A DNA stretch of 64,000 nt from Gemmatimonadota bacterium (GTDB taxonomy: Bacteria; Gemmatimonadota; Gemmatimonadetes; Gemmatimonadales; GWC2-71-9): positions 248,001 through 312,000 of the forward strand of contig JAOTVV010000001.1 of NCBI GenBank assembly GCA_029863245.1, read 5' to 3'. Every line of letters begins with the position of its first letter. Within the stretch, counting starts at the first letter, position 1. The notes below the pieces were generated by a model that made no database searches, was not told the origin of the DNA, and saw nothing but the letters and a program-made list of their open reading frames with translations. The position numbers and the translations under genes are program-made. Of this stretch, positions 1 through 8,818 are shown piece after piece.

Positions 1-709
1 CTTCCGGCAGCCGCAGCGCCGGCACCATGCTGATCGCTGGCGATCCCATCGCAGGATCGTGGCACGAGCGGCACAGCAGCTCGGTGGAGGCTTCTTTCAG
101 CAGCGGCCCCCGCGTGCCCCGGTGGAGTCGATGGCAGTCCGAGCACGCGACGGACTCGTGGCCGAGCAGATAGGCCCCCGCATCGTGACATTGGCCGCAC
201 AATGCAGATTGCTCGTGCTGCCGCGGCAGGCTTCCGGCGCGATCGTGCGGGTCGTGGCATCGAGTGCACTCGATCCGATCGTCACCGAGAGTCCCTAAGC
301 CCACGGTTGGGCGAGCTGCACCCCCCCCACGAGGAAGCCCCGAGCGGAACGTTAGATCGATCCTGCCCACTGGGTGGTGGCCGGAGAGGTCAAAGCCGAG
401 ATAGCTGCCACTGGAAGCGCCGACGAGCTGGCGCTGAGTTACCTCGGGCTGGCGCTCGCGCATCGCCGCACTCACGTGGCACCGGAGACACGATCGCGAC
501 ACCGCCCCCACACCACCAACCACCCCTGATCCGAGCCACACGTTCACGTCAGCGGTCTTCAGGTTGTACTCCCCCGGACTCCCCCGACTGTGGGGTCCAT
601 GGCAGAGATCGCATCCCCGCTCGCCGAGCGTTCCCTCGGCGTGCTGCCCACGGGCCGTGGCCGCAGCGCTGAGCATGACGAGCGCGAGTGCAACGGCGCG
701 GCCCTGCAT
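1..709 (-). CDS. Secreted multihaem cytochrome c, C-terminus outside window
   Basis: This gene runs off the left edge, so its stop codon is not in the window. Reading the minus strand from ATG at 709 gives a typical signal peptide (MQGRAVALALVMLSAAATARG), then an open frame to base 1. Six haem c motifs lie in this one frame: CDLCH (599-613), CLRCH (476-490), CTRCH (254-268), CGQCH (185-199), CSDCH (131-145) and CRSCH (59-73). CTRCHDPH is the CXXCHxxH pattern common in doubled-CXXCH cytochromes. The start codon lies one base downstream of the stop of the beta-barrel gene, so the two are almost certainly cotranscribed. The protein is exported and is probably the periplasmic or surface partner of the barrel. 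Final haem number and family are unknown. Confidence 0.85.
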   Translation of the reverse strand, partial: MQGRAVALALVMLSAAATARGQHAEGTLGERGCDLCHGPHSRGSPGEYNLKTADVNVWLGSGVVGGVGAVSRSCLRCHVSAAMRERQPEVTQRQLVGASSGSYLGFDLSGHHPVGRIDLTFRSGLPRGGGAARPTVGLGTLGDDRIECTRCHDPHDRAGSLPRQHEQSALCGQCHDAGAYLLGHESVACSDCHRLHRGTRGPLLKEASTELLCRSCHDPAMGSPAISMVPALRLPE

Positions 710-710
710 G

Positions 711-2621
711 TCAGAAGTCCCTCGTGAATCGGACCACGAGACGATCGGTGGTGCGGTCGCGACCGTCATCCCACCACCCACGATCGTACGCGACTCGAAG
801 CGTGAGCAGACGCAACCGCACATCGGCGTCGAGTCCGATACCATTGAACGACTCGCTGCGCACGTCCCCCTCCTCCCACCACCAGAGCGCGGCACGGGCC
901 CCGAGCCGGAGCGCCCCGATCGGGGTCCAGACCAGCGAGACGTGACCCTGCACGTTGTCGTAGGGGAGGAGCGCCCCTCGCTTCTGGTACCCGCTCGCCG
1001 ACACCGTGGCCCGGAAGGCGCGATGGACGTCCGCCGCGAGGCTGGCGTTCACGAGGTACGTCGATGCCTCGAGACCATCGTACCGCTGGCGCTGGTACTC
1101 GCCCCGCACGTCGGCCTGAACCACACCCAGCGAGGCCGTATACCCCACCCCCGCCGTGATGAAGTTCTGCGCCAGGCCCAGGAAGAACGGACCCTTTTCG
1201 TCGAGGTCGCGGATATCGTGGCGGAAATACACCCGGAATCCCCGCACTTCGACGCCTGCCCCATATGACACCACGGCACCCTCGGAGCGTGCATCCGGCG
1301 AAATGCGAAACAGGTAATCCACTAGCACCGTGTCACCTGCCGCGATGCGGCCCTGCGGGAGCACGAGCACCTCCAGCAGAGGCCCGCCCTCTACGAGCCG
1401 ATAATCGAGATCCGGCTGGTACACGATCGTCTCGGCTGCATCGGTGACGGTGACCGTCGACGGATCCGCGAACCGTTCCGCCAGCGTGAACCGGCCGGAC
1501 GCGTCGATCACGTGGAGCTCGTTGATGACCGGCACCGAACCGTCGGTGGCGGTCTGCCGCACCGACTCGTAGCCGACCGACCCGTGCAGCCGCAGCACGG
1601 CCGTGGCCGGGAGCCGCGCCGTCAGCGCCACCATCGGCATCACCCGATACTCGTCCCGCGTCCCGTTCGTGTATCGATTCCAGCGGGCCGAGCCGTCGGC
1701 CGTCGCCCGAAGCCACTGCGACGGCGTGTAGGTGAACACCGCCTGCGCGTTGCGGCCACGCTGCTGGGTAGCGCTGTTCTCGTCCCAGGACTGCCCATAG
1801 CGCAAGTCGGTCGCGAAGCTCCACGAATGCTGCAGGTGGAGCTGCTCCGCCCATGCAAGCCGCTGGTGCGGCATGAACCCGGTGCGGTCGAGGTACACCA
1901 GGTAGGAGGACAGGGTGCTGCGCTTTCCCCACCGCGCCCGGTGCTGGAGGGTACTCTGGAACGATTCGAAGTCGCGCCCGTCGGTCCGGTCGGTGAAATC
2001 GCGGCGCTGGAGATCGGCGCTGAACTTCCGGTTCCGTGCCCGAAATTCCAGGGTCCGGAGCGACTCGTCGCGGAGAGCGAACTCGCTGCCATCCCGAACC
2101 CACGACTCGACCCGCGTCTCGTTCCGGAGATCGACGTACATCGGGAGCGGGGCATAGCGAATGTCGAGCCGCGCGCCCAGCTCCCCCAGATCGTAGTCGC
2201 GAGCGGCGCTCAACACGTCCAGGTCACTTCCGACGAGGCGCCGCGCCCTACCAGATAACGACACAGGGAGCCCCGAAAACAGCGCGGCGTGTAGATCGTA
2301 GTTGACGTACTGGGTGGCATCGCTCTCGGACGCCCCCAGGACCTCGCTGTAGCCCTGGAGCCACGTTGGTCGCACGTGCGCCCTGAAGAGGAAGACCCGC
2401 GGATGCTTCAGCGCGCCCGTCAAACTCAGGTCCACCCACTCCCAGACCGTCCCGAGCTGCGTCGCGCTGGAACCGGGGACGCGCGACGCCGCGCCGCGGA
2501 ACTCGGCACCGAGCTGGCCGGTTGGCACCATCACCTGCACCTGAGCTTGGCCCGGGACCGGGCTCGCGGCGAGCAACGCCACCGCCGTGATGATCCGGAA
2601 GCCCGAGCCCCCTACACTCAC
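711..2621 (-). CDS. Outer-membrane beta-barrel protein of a cytochrome operon
   Basis: The protein is about 636 residues. A hydrophobic signal sequence ending near GQAQ is followed by a long chain of alternating hydrophobic/polar strands rich in Tyr, Arg, Trp and Gly, and it ends in Phe (VRFTRDF), the usual terminal signal of an outer-membrane beta-barrel. I place the start at GTG 2621 because it overlaps the upstream stop as GTGA and puts the signal peptide at the N-terminus; an in-frame ATG at 2672 would add a basic leader and overlap the upstream gene by 55 bases. No haem motifs are present. Between a hexahaem lipoprotein and another multihaem cytochrome, it is the obvious candidate for the porin sheath of an electron conduit, by analogy with MtrB or Geobacter porin-cytochrome complexes. 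That role is inferred from context, not from recognised sequence similarity. Confidence 0.75.
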   Translation of the reverse strand: MSVGGSGFRIITAVALLAASPVPGQAQVQVMVPTGQLGAEFRGAASRVPGSSATQLGTVWEWVDLSLTGALKHPRVFLFRAHVRPTWLQGYSEVLGASESDATQYVNYDLHAALFSGLPVSLSGRARRLVGSDLDVLSAARDYDLGELGARLDIRYAPLPMYVDLRNETRVESWVRDGSEFALRDESLRTLEFRARNRKFSADLQRRDFTDRTDGRDFESFQSTLQHRARWGKRSTLSSYLVYLDRTGFMPHQRLAWAEQLHLQHSWSFATDLRYGQSWDENSATQQRGRNAQAVFTYTPSQWLRATADGSARWNRYTNGTRDEYRVMPMVALTARLPATAVLRLHGSVGYESVRQTATDGSVPVINELHVIDASGRFTLAERFADPSTVTVTDAAETIVYQPDLDYRLVEGGPLLEVLVLPQGRIAAGDTVLVDYLFRISPDARSEGAVVSYGAGVEVRGFRVYFRHDIRDLDEKGPFFLGLAQNFITAGVGYTASLGVVQADVRGEYQRQRYDGLEASTYLVNASLAADVHRAFRATVSASGYQKRGALLPYDNVQGHVSLVWTPIGALRLGARAALWWWEEGDVRSESFNGIGLDADVRLRLLTLRVAYDRGWWDDGRDRTTDRLVVRFTRDF

Positions 2622-3493
2622 GGCCCTGCGTCTCTTCCGGGTCCGGCGCCGACCGTGTGACAGCGGTCGCACTGGGTGAGCCCGAAGGCGGTTCGGCTGT
2701 CATGGCACGTCCCACAGGCCTGACCGTTCTGCATCGCCGCCATCGTCAGAGGTGTGGACCCGAGCCGCATGCCAAATGTCTCGGGGTGACAGGTCGTGCA
2801 GGTGTACCGGATCCGGTGGACCCAGTGCGGAAATCGCGCGGCAGGGTATGCGGGTGCGCCCACGGCGCTGTCGCGTGGCAGGATCATATCCGCCCCGAAA
2901 GAGGCCACCGTGCCGGTTGACGGCGGCATCTGGGGATGGCAGCGGAAGCAGTTGGTGGCGGGAAACGCCACCGGGCCATGGCACTGCCCACACGCCTCTC
3001 CCCGATTGATGGCCTCCATGCTCGTCGACTTGTGGAGGAACCGGACCACCGCGGGATGGCATCCCTGACAGTCCAGCCACTTCACGTGCGAAGAGTGCGG
3101 GAACAGCGCGTCGAACATGCGGTCGGGACCTTCGAGATAGAAATCGAGGGCGAAGCCCTCCTCAGACGGGGGAACCGGGTGGCCCGGCAGACTCCGGCGC
3201 GGCCTTACCACACCGCGCCGCACCGCCTCCACCCAATCCACGTTTCCCCCCGGATCGCGCGGGAGCAGCGCCAGCACCGTGTCGGGGTCGAGCGTGCGCT
3301 CAATCTGGAGGCGTGCCGTATCCGGCACGAATCCGGCGATCGCGGGTTGGCCGGCGGCCACCGCGGCCGTTCGGGTGCGAGGCTCCTGCGTCTCGGTTTG
3401 CGGGGGCAGATCGAGAATCACGGAGGCCGCACTGCGGCAGGCCACGACCAGCACGACGAGGGCGACGCCCATGAGCGGCTTACGGTATCCCAC
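2618..3493 (-). CDS. Hexahaem c-type cytochrome lipoprotein
   Basis: The product is 291 residues. Starting at GTG 3493 it has a lipoprotein signal with basic residues, a hydrophobic core and Cys in a VVAC lipobox. The internal ATG at 3472 would leave too short an uncharged signal, so GTG is preferred. Six CXXCH motifs follow in the C-terminal half: CQGCH, CGQCH, CFRCH, CTTCH, CGTCH and CDRCH, with extra distal His residues (FPHSSH, FPHWVH) resembling cytochrome c7/c3-type haem packing. The N-terminal 110 residues carry no haems. The gene overlaps the propeller gene upstream by 14 bases and the barrel gene downstream by four. Probably lipid-anchored and passing electrons to or through the barrel; membrane side is not determined. 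Confidence 0.8.
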   Translation of the reverse strand: MGYRKPLMGVALVVLVVACRSAASVILDLPPQTETQEPRTRTAAVAAGQPAIAGFVPDTARLQIERTLDPDTVLALLPRDPGGNVDWVEAVRRGVVRPRRSLPGHPVPPSEEGFALDFYLEGPDRMFDALFPHSSHVKWLDCQGCHPAVVRFLHKSTSMEAINRGEACGQCHGPVAFPATNCFRCHPQMPPSTGTVASFGADMILPRDSAVGAPAYPAARFPHWVHRIRYTCTTCHPETFGMRLGSTPLTMAAMQNGQACGTCHDSRTAFGLTQCDRCHTVGAGPGRDAGP

Positions 3494-4574
3494 GCTCTGC
3501 CTCCTTGGGCTCGACGAACCCGTACACTGTCACCTTGTCCGGGCCAAACTGATTGGTCACCAGGACCAGGTGCTTGAGGTTGAACCTTGGATTCACGAAC
3601 TGCTGGAAGTACGAGAGGTTGTCGTAGTCCACCACGACCTTGACGGGGAGATACAGATACCCCGGCCCCTCGTACGGGCCGCCGAAGTACGTGAGCAGGT
3701 TGCCCTCGACATCGAACAGCTGCACGTTCTCGAACGCCGCGTCCACGGCATAGAGCCGGCCCTCGCGGTCCACGGCGATGCCCTTGGGGCGCGCGAACTG
3801 GCCGGGACCCCGACCGAGCGTTCCGACCGCGTGTAGAAGGTTGCCCTCCAGATCGAAGACCTTCACCGTGAACAGCAGCCCATCACTCACGTAGAGCCTA
3901 CCATCCCGCACGGCGATGTGGGTGGGCTGCCGCAGGTACGCCGGCGCCCCCGGCTCAACGCGTGGCAACTCCCAACGGAGCGCGTAGGTCCGTCGGTCGT
4001 ACGCGCGGACGCTGGCGGTCCCGATGTCGCTGACCCAGATCCGGTCTCCCTCGATGAACACGTCCGCCGGTTTCGCCTCAGGGCCCTCACCGAATGCCGC
4101 CACGTAGGTCAACGTGGAGTCGAACACCACCACCTGGCCCCGTTGCACGTCCGCCACGAAGAGGCGACCGTCCGCCGCATCCACGAAGCAGCCCGATGGC
4201 GCCCCGAGCCATCCCTCTCCGCGGGGCTGGAAGGGAGTGAAGGAGCGTTTCCGGAGATCCAGGACGTCGACGCCGGGCAGCCTCGTGTCGCACACGTAGA
4301 TGCGGCCCTCATGGATGGCGATGCCATAGGGCTTCTGGATCGCGGCGGGACCTTCGTCGCCGGGCCCGGCAACGACGTCCAGAAACGAGCGCCCTCGCCC
4401 GAGATCCTCTGCCCCCCCAAAGCGTGTGAGGAACTGGATACGGGCCGTATCGGGGGGAGGCGGGAAGACGACCAGCGGGGTCACCGCTGCCGGCTTCGGC
4501 GCGCAGGCAGCCAGCGTGACTGCGGCCCACGCGCCCACCGTCAGGCGGGCGTGTGCTACGCTGATCAGACCCAC
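3480..4574 (-). CDS. NHL-repeat six-bladed beta-propeller lipoprotein
   Basis: The protein is 364 residues with a GTG start one base after the stop of the tetrahaem gene. The signal peptide ends in a LAAC lipobox (Cys about residue 24). The mature part contains repeated NHL-type blades such as KPYGIAIHEGRIYVCDT, GAPSGCFVDAADGRLFVAD, QPTHIAVRDGRLYVSDG and RPKGIAVDREGRLYAVD, giving a beta-propeller. There are no haem motifs or catalytic residues I recognise. NHL propellers next to small tetrahaem and hexahaem extracellular cytochromes are a known recurring arrangement in cytochrome filament loci, where a role in assembly or anchoring has been suggested. Here that role is inferred from the neighbours only. 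Confidence 0.8.
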   Translation of the reverse strand: MGLISVAHARLTVGAWAAVTLAACAPKPAAVTPLVVFPPPPDTARIQFLTRFGGAEDLGRGRSFLDVVAGPGDEGPAAIQKPYGIAIHEGRIYVCDTRLPGVDVLDLRKRSFTPFQPRGEGWLGAPSGCFVDAADGRLFVADVQRGQVVVFDSTLTYVAAFGEGPEAKPADVFIEGDRIWVSDIGTASVRAYDRRTYALRWELPRVEPGAPAYLRQPTHIAVRDGRLYVSDGLLFTVKVFDLEGNLLHAVGTLGRGPGQFARPKGIAVDREGRLYAVDAAFENVQLFDVEGNLLTYFGGPYEGPGYLYLPVKVVVDYDNLSYFQQFVNPRFNLKHLVLVTNQFGPDKVTVYGFVEPKEAERGIP

Positions 4575-4575
4575 G

Positions 4576-5181
4576 CTACTTGTTATGGCACGTCAGGCAG
4601 AGACTGCTGGCGTTGTTGCTCGCCCGCAGAAACTTCCCGTAGGTGGCCTGGTCGTGCGTGTTGTGGCAGGTGCCGCACTCGACCGTGTAGGTCGGACCCG
4701 CCCCGAACAACGGCAGCGTTCCCACGCCGGCACCCGACGGAGCGTTCAGCCCCGGATCAGCCGTGTTGTCGTAGTTGATGCTGATTGGGTGGTCGTTGCC
4801 GAGGTTCGTCCCCATGATGGCGCCGGACCCGGGGAACGTCGTTCCCATGTTCTCGCTGCCGGCCCCGACACCATAGGCGTCGATGTTGGTGACCCCGTCA
4901 TGGCAGCTCAGGCACTGCTTGGAGATGCTCGAGGGTTGCCCGGCGATCGTGTTGTCCAGCGTCGAACTGCTGTACATGGTGAAGGTCTGGGCCGTGGACG
5001 CGTGATTCCAGAGCGGCACCGCCACCAGCGCGTTGTGCGGCGCGTGGCAGTAGATGCAGACCTGGTTGTCCGGTGTCGTGAAATCGTCACTCAGGTCGTG
5101 CGAGGACCCCACGACCGTCTGCGCCGACGCCGACGAACCGAGGACGGCCAGGAGTGCCGTCGCGGCGAACAGTGATCTCAT
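4576..5181 (-). CDS. Secreted tetrahaem c-type cytochrome, candidate filament subunit
   Basis: The protein is 201 residues with a clean signal peptide ending at about residue 20 (SSASA|Q). Four haem motifs are present: CIYCH (42-46, within CIYCHAPHNA), CLSCH (90-94, followed by DGVTN), CGTCH (169-173, followed by NTH) and CLTCH (195-199) at the extreme C-terminus. The layout (early SHDLS, CxxCHxPHNA, PLWN, YSSSTLD, then NDHPISINY) is that of the small doubled-CXXCH tetrahaem family that I associate with OmcE-like extracellular cytochrome filaments. A strong Shine-Dalgarno (GGAGGAGG) precedes the ATG. It is first in an operon with a propeller lipoprotein, a hexahaem lipoprotein and a beta-barrel. 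Tetrahaem export is certain from sequence; filament formation is inference. Confidence 0.8.
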   Translation of the reverse strand: MRSLFAATALLAVLGSSASAQTVVGSSHDLSDDFTTPDNQVCIYCHAPHNALVAVPLWNHASTAQTFTMYSSSTLDNTIAGQPSSISKQCLSCHDGVTNIDAYGVGAGSENMGTTFPGSGAIMGTNLGNDHPISINYDNTADPGLNAPSGAGVGTLPLFGAGPTYTVECGTCHNTHDQATYGKFLRASNNASSLCLTCHNK

Positions 5182-5604
5182 CTCCCCCTCCTCCTTTTGA
5201 TATTAGCTCCTAAGCTCCGCATGCCGCGCCCACGGTACGTACCCCGGGGGGGGCGCGGCACAATTGCCGGTTGAGCCTTCTGACAAGTGAGCGCTAAGAG
5301 CGTGAATCACGCTGCGCTCGGAGTCCTGAAGATCCCGTGAACTTCCCATGAACCGACCACGATTGCCCCTTACCCGCCCCTGCCTCGAGCCCTCACGCCA
5401 AGAGCAATAGACGCAATTGCCTGCGGAACATGACGGGCGTGCGCGCGGTGGTCCTGCCACGACCCTCTCACGCAGGATTCAAACCACACTAGAACACTCG
5501 GAAATCGGACGTTCGGGAGTCGCTCCGTGTTGATCCACATCGATACGGCGCATGCCACAAAAAGGAGCGCCCTTCCACGGGAGGGCGCTGTTGTATCGGG
5601 GGAT
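5182..5604 (-). promoter_or_regulatory. Upstream region of the tetrahaem/barrel operon, no gene seen
   Basis: This 423-base stretch holds no convincing gene on either strand. It must contain the promoter of the minus-strand cytochrome operon starting at 5181 and the terminator of the ccm-side gene ending at 5605. Immediately before the tetrahaem start there is an AT-rich patch and a GGAGGAGG ribosome-binding site. I could not pick out a convincing -35/-10 pair or a correctly spaced sigma54 site. Confidence 0.5.
5566..5589 (-). terminator. Intrinsic terminator of the ccm cluster
   Basis: Inverted repeat AGCGCCCT (5566-5573) / AGGGCGCT (5582-5589) with an 8-base loop. On the minus strand the stem is followed by CCTTTTTG, so it reads as a rho-independent terminator just past the gene ending at 5605. 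Confidence 0.75.
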
Positions 5605-6165
5605 TCAGCGAACCGAACCGGCCGGTTGCGCCCCCACCTTGACGCCGCAGCTGTCGCAGAACTTGGCATTGGGTGACAGCGAGTTGCCGCAGGCTTCGCA
5701 ATAGCGGGCTTTGGCTTTGGCGGCGGGCTCGGGCTTGGTGAGTGGTCGCCCGCAGTCGGAGCAGAACGCCGCCCCGGTTTCCGGGCGCGGACCGCACTGC
5801 GGGCAGACCGCCAGGGCGCCGCTCGCGGCCAGGCGTACCAACTCTTCGGCCGCGTCCCCTGCATTGGTGGTGACCGCCGACGTCGCCGCCTCTTCGGCCC
5901 GGATCGCGTCGAGCGCCGCCTTGGAGTACTTCGCCTTGAGCTCTGCGTAGTCCTCGTCCGACAGCTTGCCCGTGGCGCGGTCGAACTCGATCTCCTTCAG
6001 GGCGAGGAGCGCTTGGATCTTGGGCGAGGCCGACTCCTCCAGTTCCTCGAACTCGATCTCGGGCTTCGCCGTCTGCTTCCCCGCCCTGACCGGGACGAGG
6101 AGAGGCTGCACCACCGCCCCCACCGCCACGAACGCCACCAGCACTCCCGCGATCAACTCCAACAT
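5605..6165 (-). CDS. Membrane-anchored zinc-ribbon protein with CcmI-like N-terminus
   Basis: The protein is 186 residues from ATG 6165, two bases after the ccmH stop; longer in-frame starts would overlap ccmH. One N-terminal transmembrane helix (MLELIAGVLVAFVAVGAVVQ) is followed by an acidic helical segment containing DRATGKLSDEDYAELKAKY, which resembles the linker of CcmI-type cytochrome maturation proteins. The C-terminal half has two CxxC...CxxC zinc ribbons (CPQC/CSDC and CEAC/CDSC). It lies directly after ccmE, ccmF and ccmH and ends at a terminator, so it belongs to the maturation operon. A chaperone or adaptor role in apocytochrome handling is possible but not shown. Confidence 0.75.
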   Translation of the reverse strand: MLELIAGVLVAFVAVGAVVQPLLVPVRAGKQTAKPEIEFEELEESASPKIQALLALKEIEFDRATGKLSDEDYAELKAKYSKAALDAIRAEEAATSAVTTNAGDAAEELVRLAASGALAVCPQCGPRPETGAAFCSDCGRPLTKPEPAAKAKARYCEACGNSLSPNAKFCDSCGVKVGAQPAGSVR

Positions 6166-6167
6166 GG

Positions 6168-6758
6168 CTACAGCTCCAGGTTGCTCAGCTCTGCCTCGAG
6201 CGTGGCCCGATCCTCCGACGACAGGGTGTCGCCGGCCACGGTCGCGGCGGCCACGCGGCCGCGCCGTTTCGCCAGCGCCCACACCAGCAGCGCGCCCACC
6301 CCAACAACCGCCGTGCCAGGCAGGAAGTAGGCGAGCAGGTTGAACCCTTCCTTCTTGGGCGCCATCAGCACCATCTCGCCGTGCTGCGCCACGAACGCGT
6401 CGAGCACCTCCTGCGCAGTCTTTCCTGACTCCACCATCTCCACCACCTGTCGGTGCATGGCGGGAGAGGTGCCACAGGTGAAGTCCGTGGTCCGGCAGGT
6501 GTAGACGTCCAGGTTGCAGCCGCACGTGCACCGGAGCCGGCTCTCGAGTCCCACGATGAACGGGTCGTTCTCGTAATCGGTGACGCGGTCGCGTGGCCGA
6601 CCCACCCGGAAGGGATCGTATAACTCCGGAGCCGCCACCCGATCGCCTGTCGCGCCCTCCTGCGCACCACCTGCCGGTACCTCTTGAGCGCGGACCAACC
6701 CGGCCAGCGGGATCACCGCGACGGCGGTGAGGTGGGCCAGCACGTCACGCCTATGCAC
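6168..6758 (-). CDS. ccmH: Cytochrome c maturation protein CcmH (CcmH/NrfF/CycL family)
   Basis: I place the start at GTG 6758, which overlaps the ccmF stop by a few bases and gives a 196-residue protein with an RRD-containing signal sequence; a start at 6812 would run far into ccmF. The redox motif lies in LRCTCGCNLDVYTC, corresponding to the RCxxC thiol motif of CcmH but expanded with additional Cys residues. It is followed by the typical helical part (VVEMVESGKTAQEVLDAFV), a Lys-Glu-Gly-Phe-Asn segment and one C-terminal membrane helix (LPGTAVVGVGALLVWALA). CcmH reduces the CXXCH thiols of apocytochromes before haem ligation by CcmF. The extra Cys residues (CTCGC, CRTTDFTC) are noteworthy. 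Confidence 0.85.
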   Translation of the reverse strand: MHRRDVLAHLTAVAVIPLAGLVRAQEVPAGGAQEGATGDRVAAPELYDPFRVGRPRDRVTDYENDPFIVGLESRLRCTCGCNLDVYTCRTTDFTCGTSPAMHRQVVEMVESGKTAQEVLDAFVAQHGEMVLMAPKKEGFNLLAYFLPGTAVVGVGALLVWALAKRRGRVAAATVAGDTLSSEDRATLEAELSNLEL

Positions 6759-8814
6759 TCTTCGACTCCAGGAGCTGTGCCGCGTACCCGCCCTGCGTGT
6801 CGCCCTCGCCAACCGTGCGGATCGTGGTGCCGGGCCACAACGTCACGACGCCCCCCACCACGAGCACGAAGCCCCCGAACCACACCCACCAGACCATCGG
6901 GTTCAGGGTGAAGCGGTAGACGGCCTCTTCCGTCCCTTCCACCACGCCGGCGAAGACGATGTAGATGTCTTCGCGCAGATCACTCCGGATCCCCGCTTCG
7001 GTGGACGGTTCGAACGATGGCTTCCGCAGCTGCCGCGGACACGGGCGGATGGGTGCGGAGCAGATGAAGTGCTGCCGCTTCTCGGACTTCATGATGCCCA
7101 TGCGCTCGCCGTCCCGCGCGACTTCGACGCTCGCCGCACTCACCAGTCGGTTGAGCTCGTCGTATTGCGATACGCCGATATGGGTGAACGCGTAGGTGTG
7201 TCCCCAAGGGGATTGCATTTCGGCCGTCTCGCCCGGGTTGAGCGACGCCTCGAGGTCGACTCTGAACGCCTGGCCCGTGAACGCGAGGAAGTAGATGACG
7301 ATGCCCAGATGCACCACGTACCCACCGTAGCGCCGGCGGTTGCGGCCCACGAGGCGCGCGAATGCTTGCAGGTAGCCCTCGCCGTGCAGCCGATGCCGCG
7401 CGCCGACGCCGCGCACGAACTCCTGGAGAATCGTCCCCACGACGAAGACCGCCAGCGAGACCGTGGTGATGGCGTAGAAGTTCCCCATGCCCAGCGCCGT
7501 GAGGATCGCGGCGGCGATGCCACCCGACACCACGGGCACCGCAAACTGGCGCCGCAGGTTCTTGACACTCGCCTTGCGCCACGCGATGAGCGGCCCAATG
7601 CCAGTTAGAGCCAACAGCAGAAGGCCGAGTGGGATGTTCACCTGATTGAAGAACGGCGGCCCGACCGTCACCTGCGTTCCGCGGACGATCTCGGAGATGA
7701 CCGGAAACATCGTGCCCCAGAGCACCGAGAACGCGATCCCCACGAGGATCAAGTTGTTAAACAGGAAGCTCGCCTCGCGCGACACCATGCTCTCGAGGTG
7801 CGCATCGGACTCGAGCATGGGGAGTCGGAGCCAGAGCAGCACGGCCATCGCGAGGATGATGAAGATCAGGAAGCCCAAGAAATAGTAGCCCACGGCCGAC
7901 TGCGCGAACGAGTGGACGCTCGAGATGATCCCGCTCCGCGTGATGAACGTGCCGAAGATCGAAAGCAGGAAACTCAGCGTGATGAGCACCATGTTCCACT
8001 TCTTCAGCATCCCGCGCTTTTCCTGGATCATGACCGAGTGCAGGAACGCGGTCATCGTGAGCCACGGCAGGAAGCTCGCATTCTCCACCGGGTCCCAGGC
8101 CCAATAGCCACCCCAGCCCAGCTCGACGTAGGCCCACCACATGCCGAGCGTGATCCCGATGGCCAGGAAGAGCCACGAGACGATGGTCCACTTCCGGATC
8201 GCGTGCAGCCATCCGGTGTCGAGCCGCCTGGACAAGAGCGCCGCCACGCCGAACGCGAACGGGATCGTGATGCTGATGAACCCGAGGTACAGCATGGGCG
8301 GGTGGATCACCATGCCCGGGTTCTGGAGCTGGGGGTTGAGACCGCTTCCGTCGGCCGGCGTGAACGGCAGCCGCTCGAACGGGTTGGCGGCAAAGAGCGT
8401 CACGATCACGAAGAACAGCGTGACCGCGCACGTCACCCCGGCCACGTGCGGCAAGAGGTGGTCGTACTTGCGCGACGTGAGCCACTGGGCGAGCGCGCCG
8501 AAGAGCGAGAGCACGACCGCCCAAAAGAGCAGGCTCCCCGACTGTCCGCCGTAGAACGCCGACAGGACATAGACCGTCGGCAGGTCGCGGCTCGTGTAGT
8601 TCGCCACGTAGGCGACGTTGAAGTCGTGCTTGAGGAGCGCGACGAGGAGCCCGATGGACGCCACGACGAGTACACCGCACAGGGCGTACGTGGCACGCCG
8701 GGCGCTCGCGATGAGCTCGGGGCGGCCCGTGTACCCCCCGTAGAAACCGACGAACGTCCCCCACGCGCCGATCAGCAGCGCGAGCCACAGCCCGAGTTGT
8801 CCCAGCGTGGTCAT
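6751..8814 (-). CDS. ccmF: Haem lyase subunit CcmF
   Basis: The protein is 687 residues from ATG 8814 (MTTLGQLG), four bases after the ccmE stop, so upstream in-frame starts inside ccmE are rejected. It has about fifteen membrane helices and the haem-handling WWD-type segment with WGGYWAWDPVENASFLPW, then LHSVMIQEKRGMLKKWN and the ITRSGIISSVHSFA region. CcmF with CcmH transfers haem from CcmE onto CXXCH motifs at the outer face of the inner membrane. CcmA-D and the thioredoxin CcmG are not in this window. The gene sits among the clusters encoding the multihaem substrates it would mature. Confidence 0.95.
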   Translation of the reverse strand: MTTLGQLGLWLALLIGAWGTFVGFYGGYTGRPELIASARRATYALCGVLVVASIGLLVALLKHDFNVAYVANYTSRDLPTVYVLSAFYGGQSGSLLFWAVVLSLFGALAQWLTSRKYDHLLPHVAGVTCAVTLFFVIVTLFAANPFERLPFTPADGSGLNPQLQNPGMVIHPPMLYLGFISITIPFAFGVAALLSRRLDTGWLHAIRKWTIVSWLFLAIGITLGMWWAYVELGWGGYWAWDPVENASFLPWLTMTAFLHSVMIQEKRGMLKKWNMVLITLSFLLSIFGTFITRSGIISSVHSFAQSAVGYYFLGFLIFIILAMAVLLWLRLPMLESDAHLESMVSREASFLFNNLILVGIAFSVLWGTMFPVISEIVRGTQVTVGPPFFNQVNIPLGLLLLALTGIGPLIAWRKASVKNLRRQFAVPVVSGGIAAAILTALGMGNFYAITTVSLAVFVVGTILQEFVRGVGARHRLHGEGYLQAFARLVGRNRRRYGGYVVHLGIVIYFLAFTGQAFRVDLEASLNPGETAEMQSPWGHTYAFTHIGVSQYDELNRLVSAASVEVARDGERMGIMKSEKRQHFICSAPIRPCPRQLRKPSFEPSTEAGIRSDLREDIYIVFAGVVEGTEEAVYRFTLNPMVWWVWFGGFVLVVGGVVTLWPGTTIRTVGEGDTQGGYAAQLLESKSA

Positions 8815-8818
8815 GACG

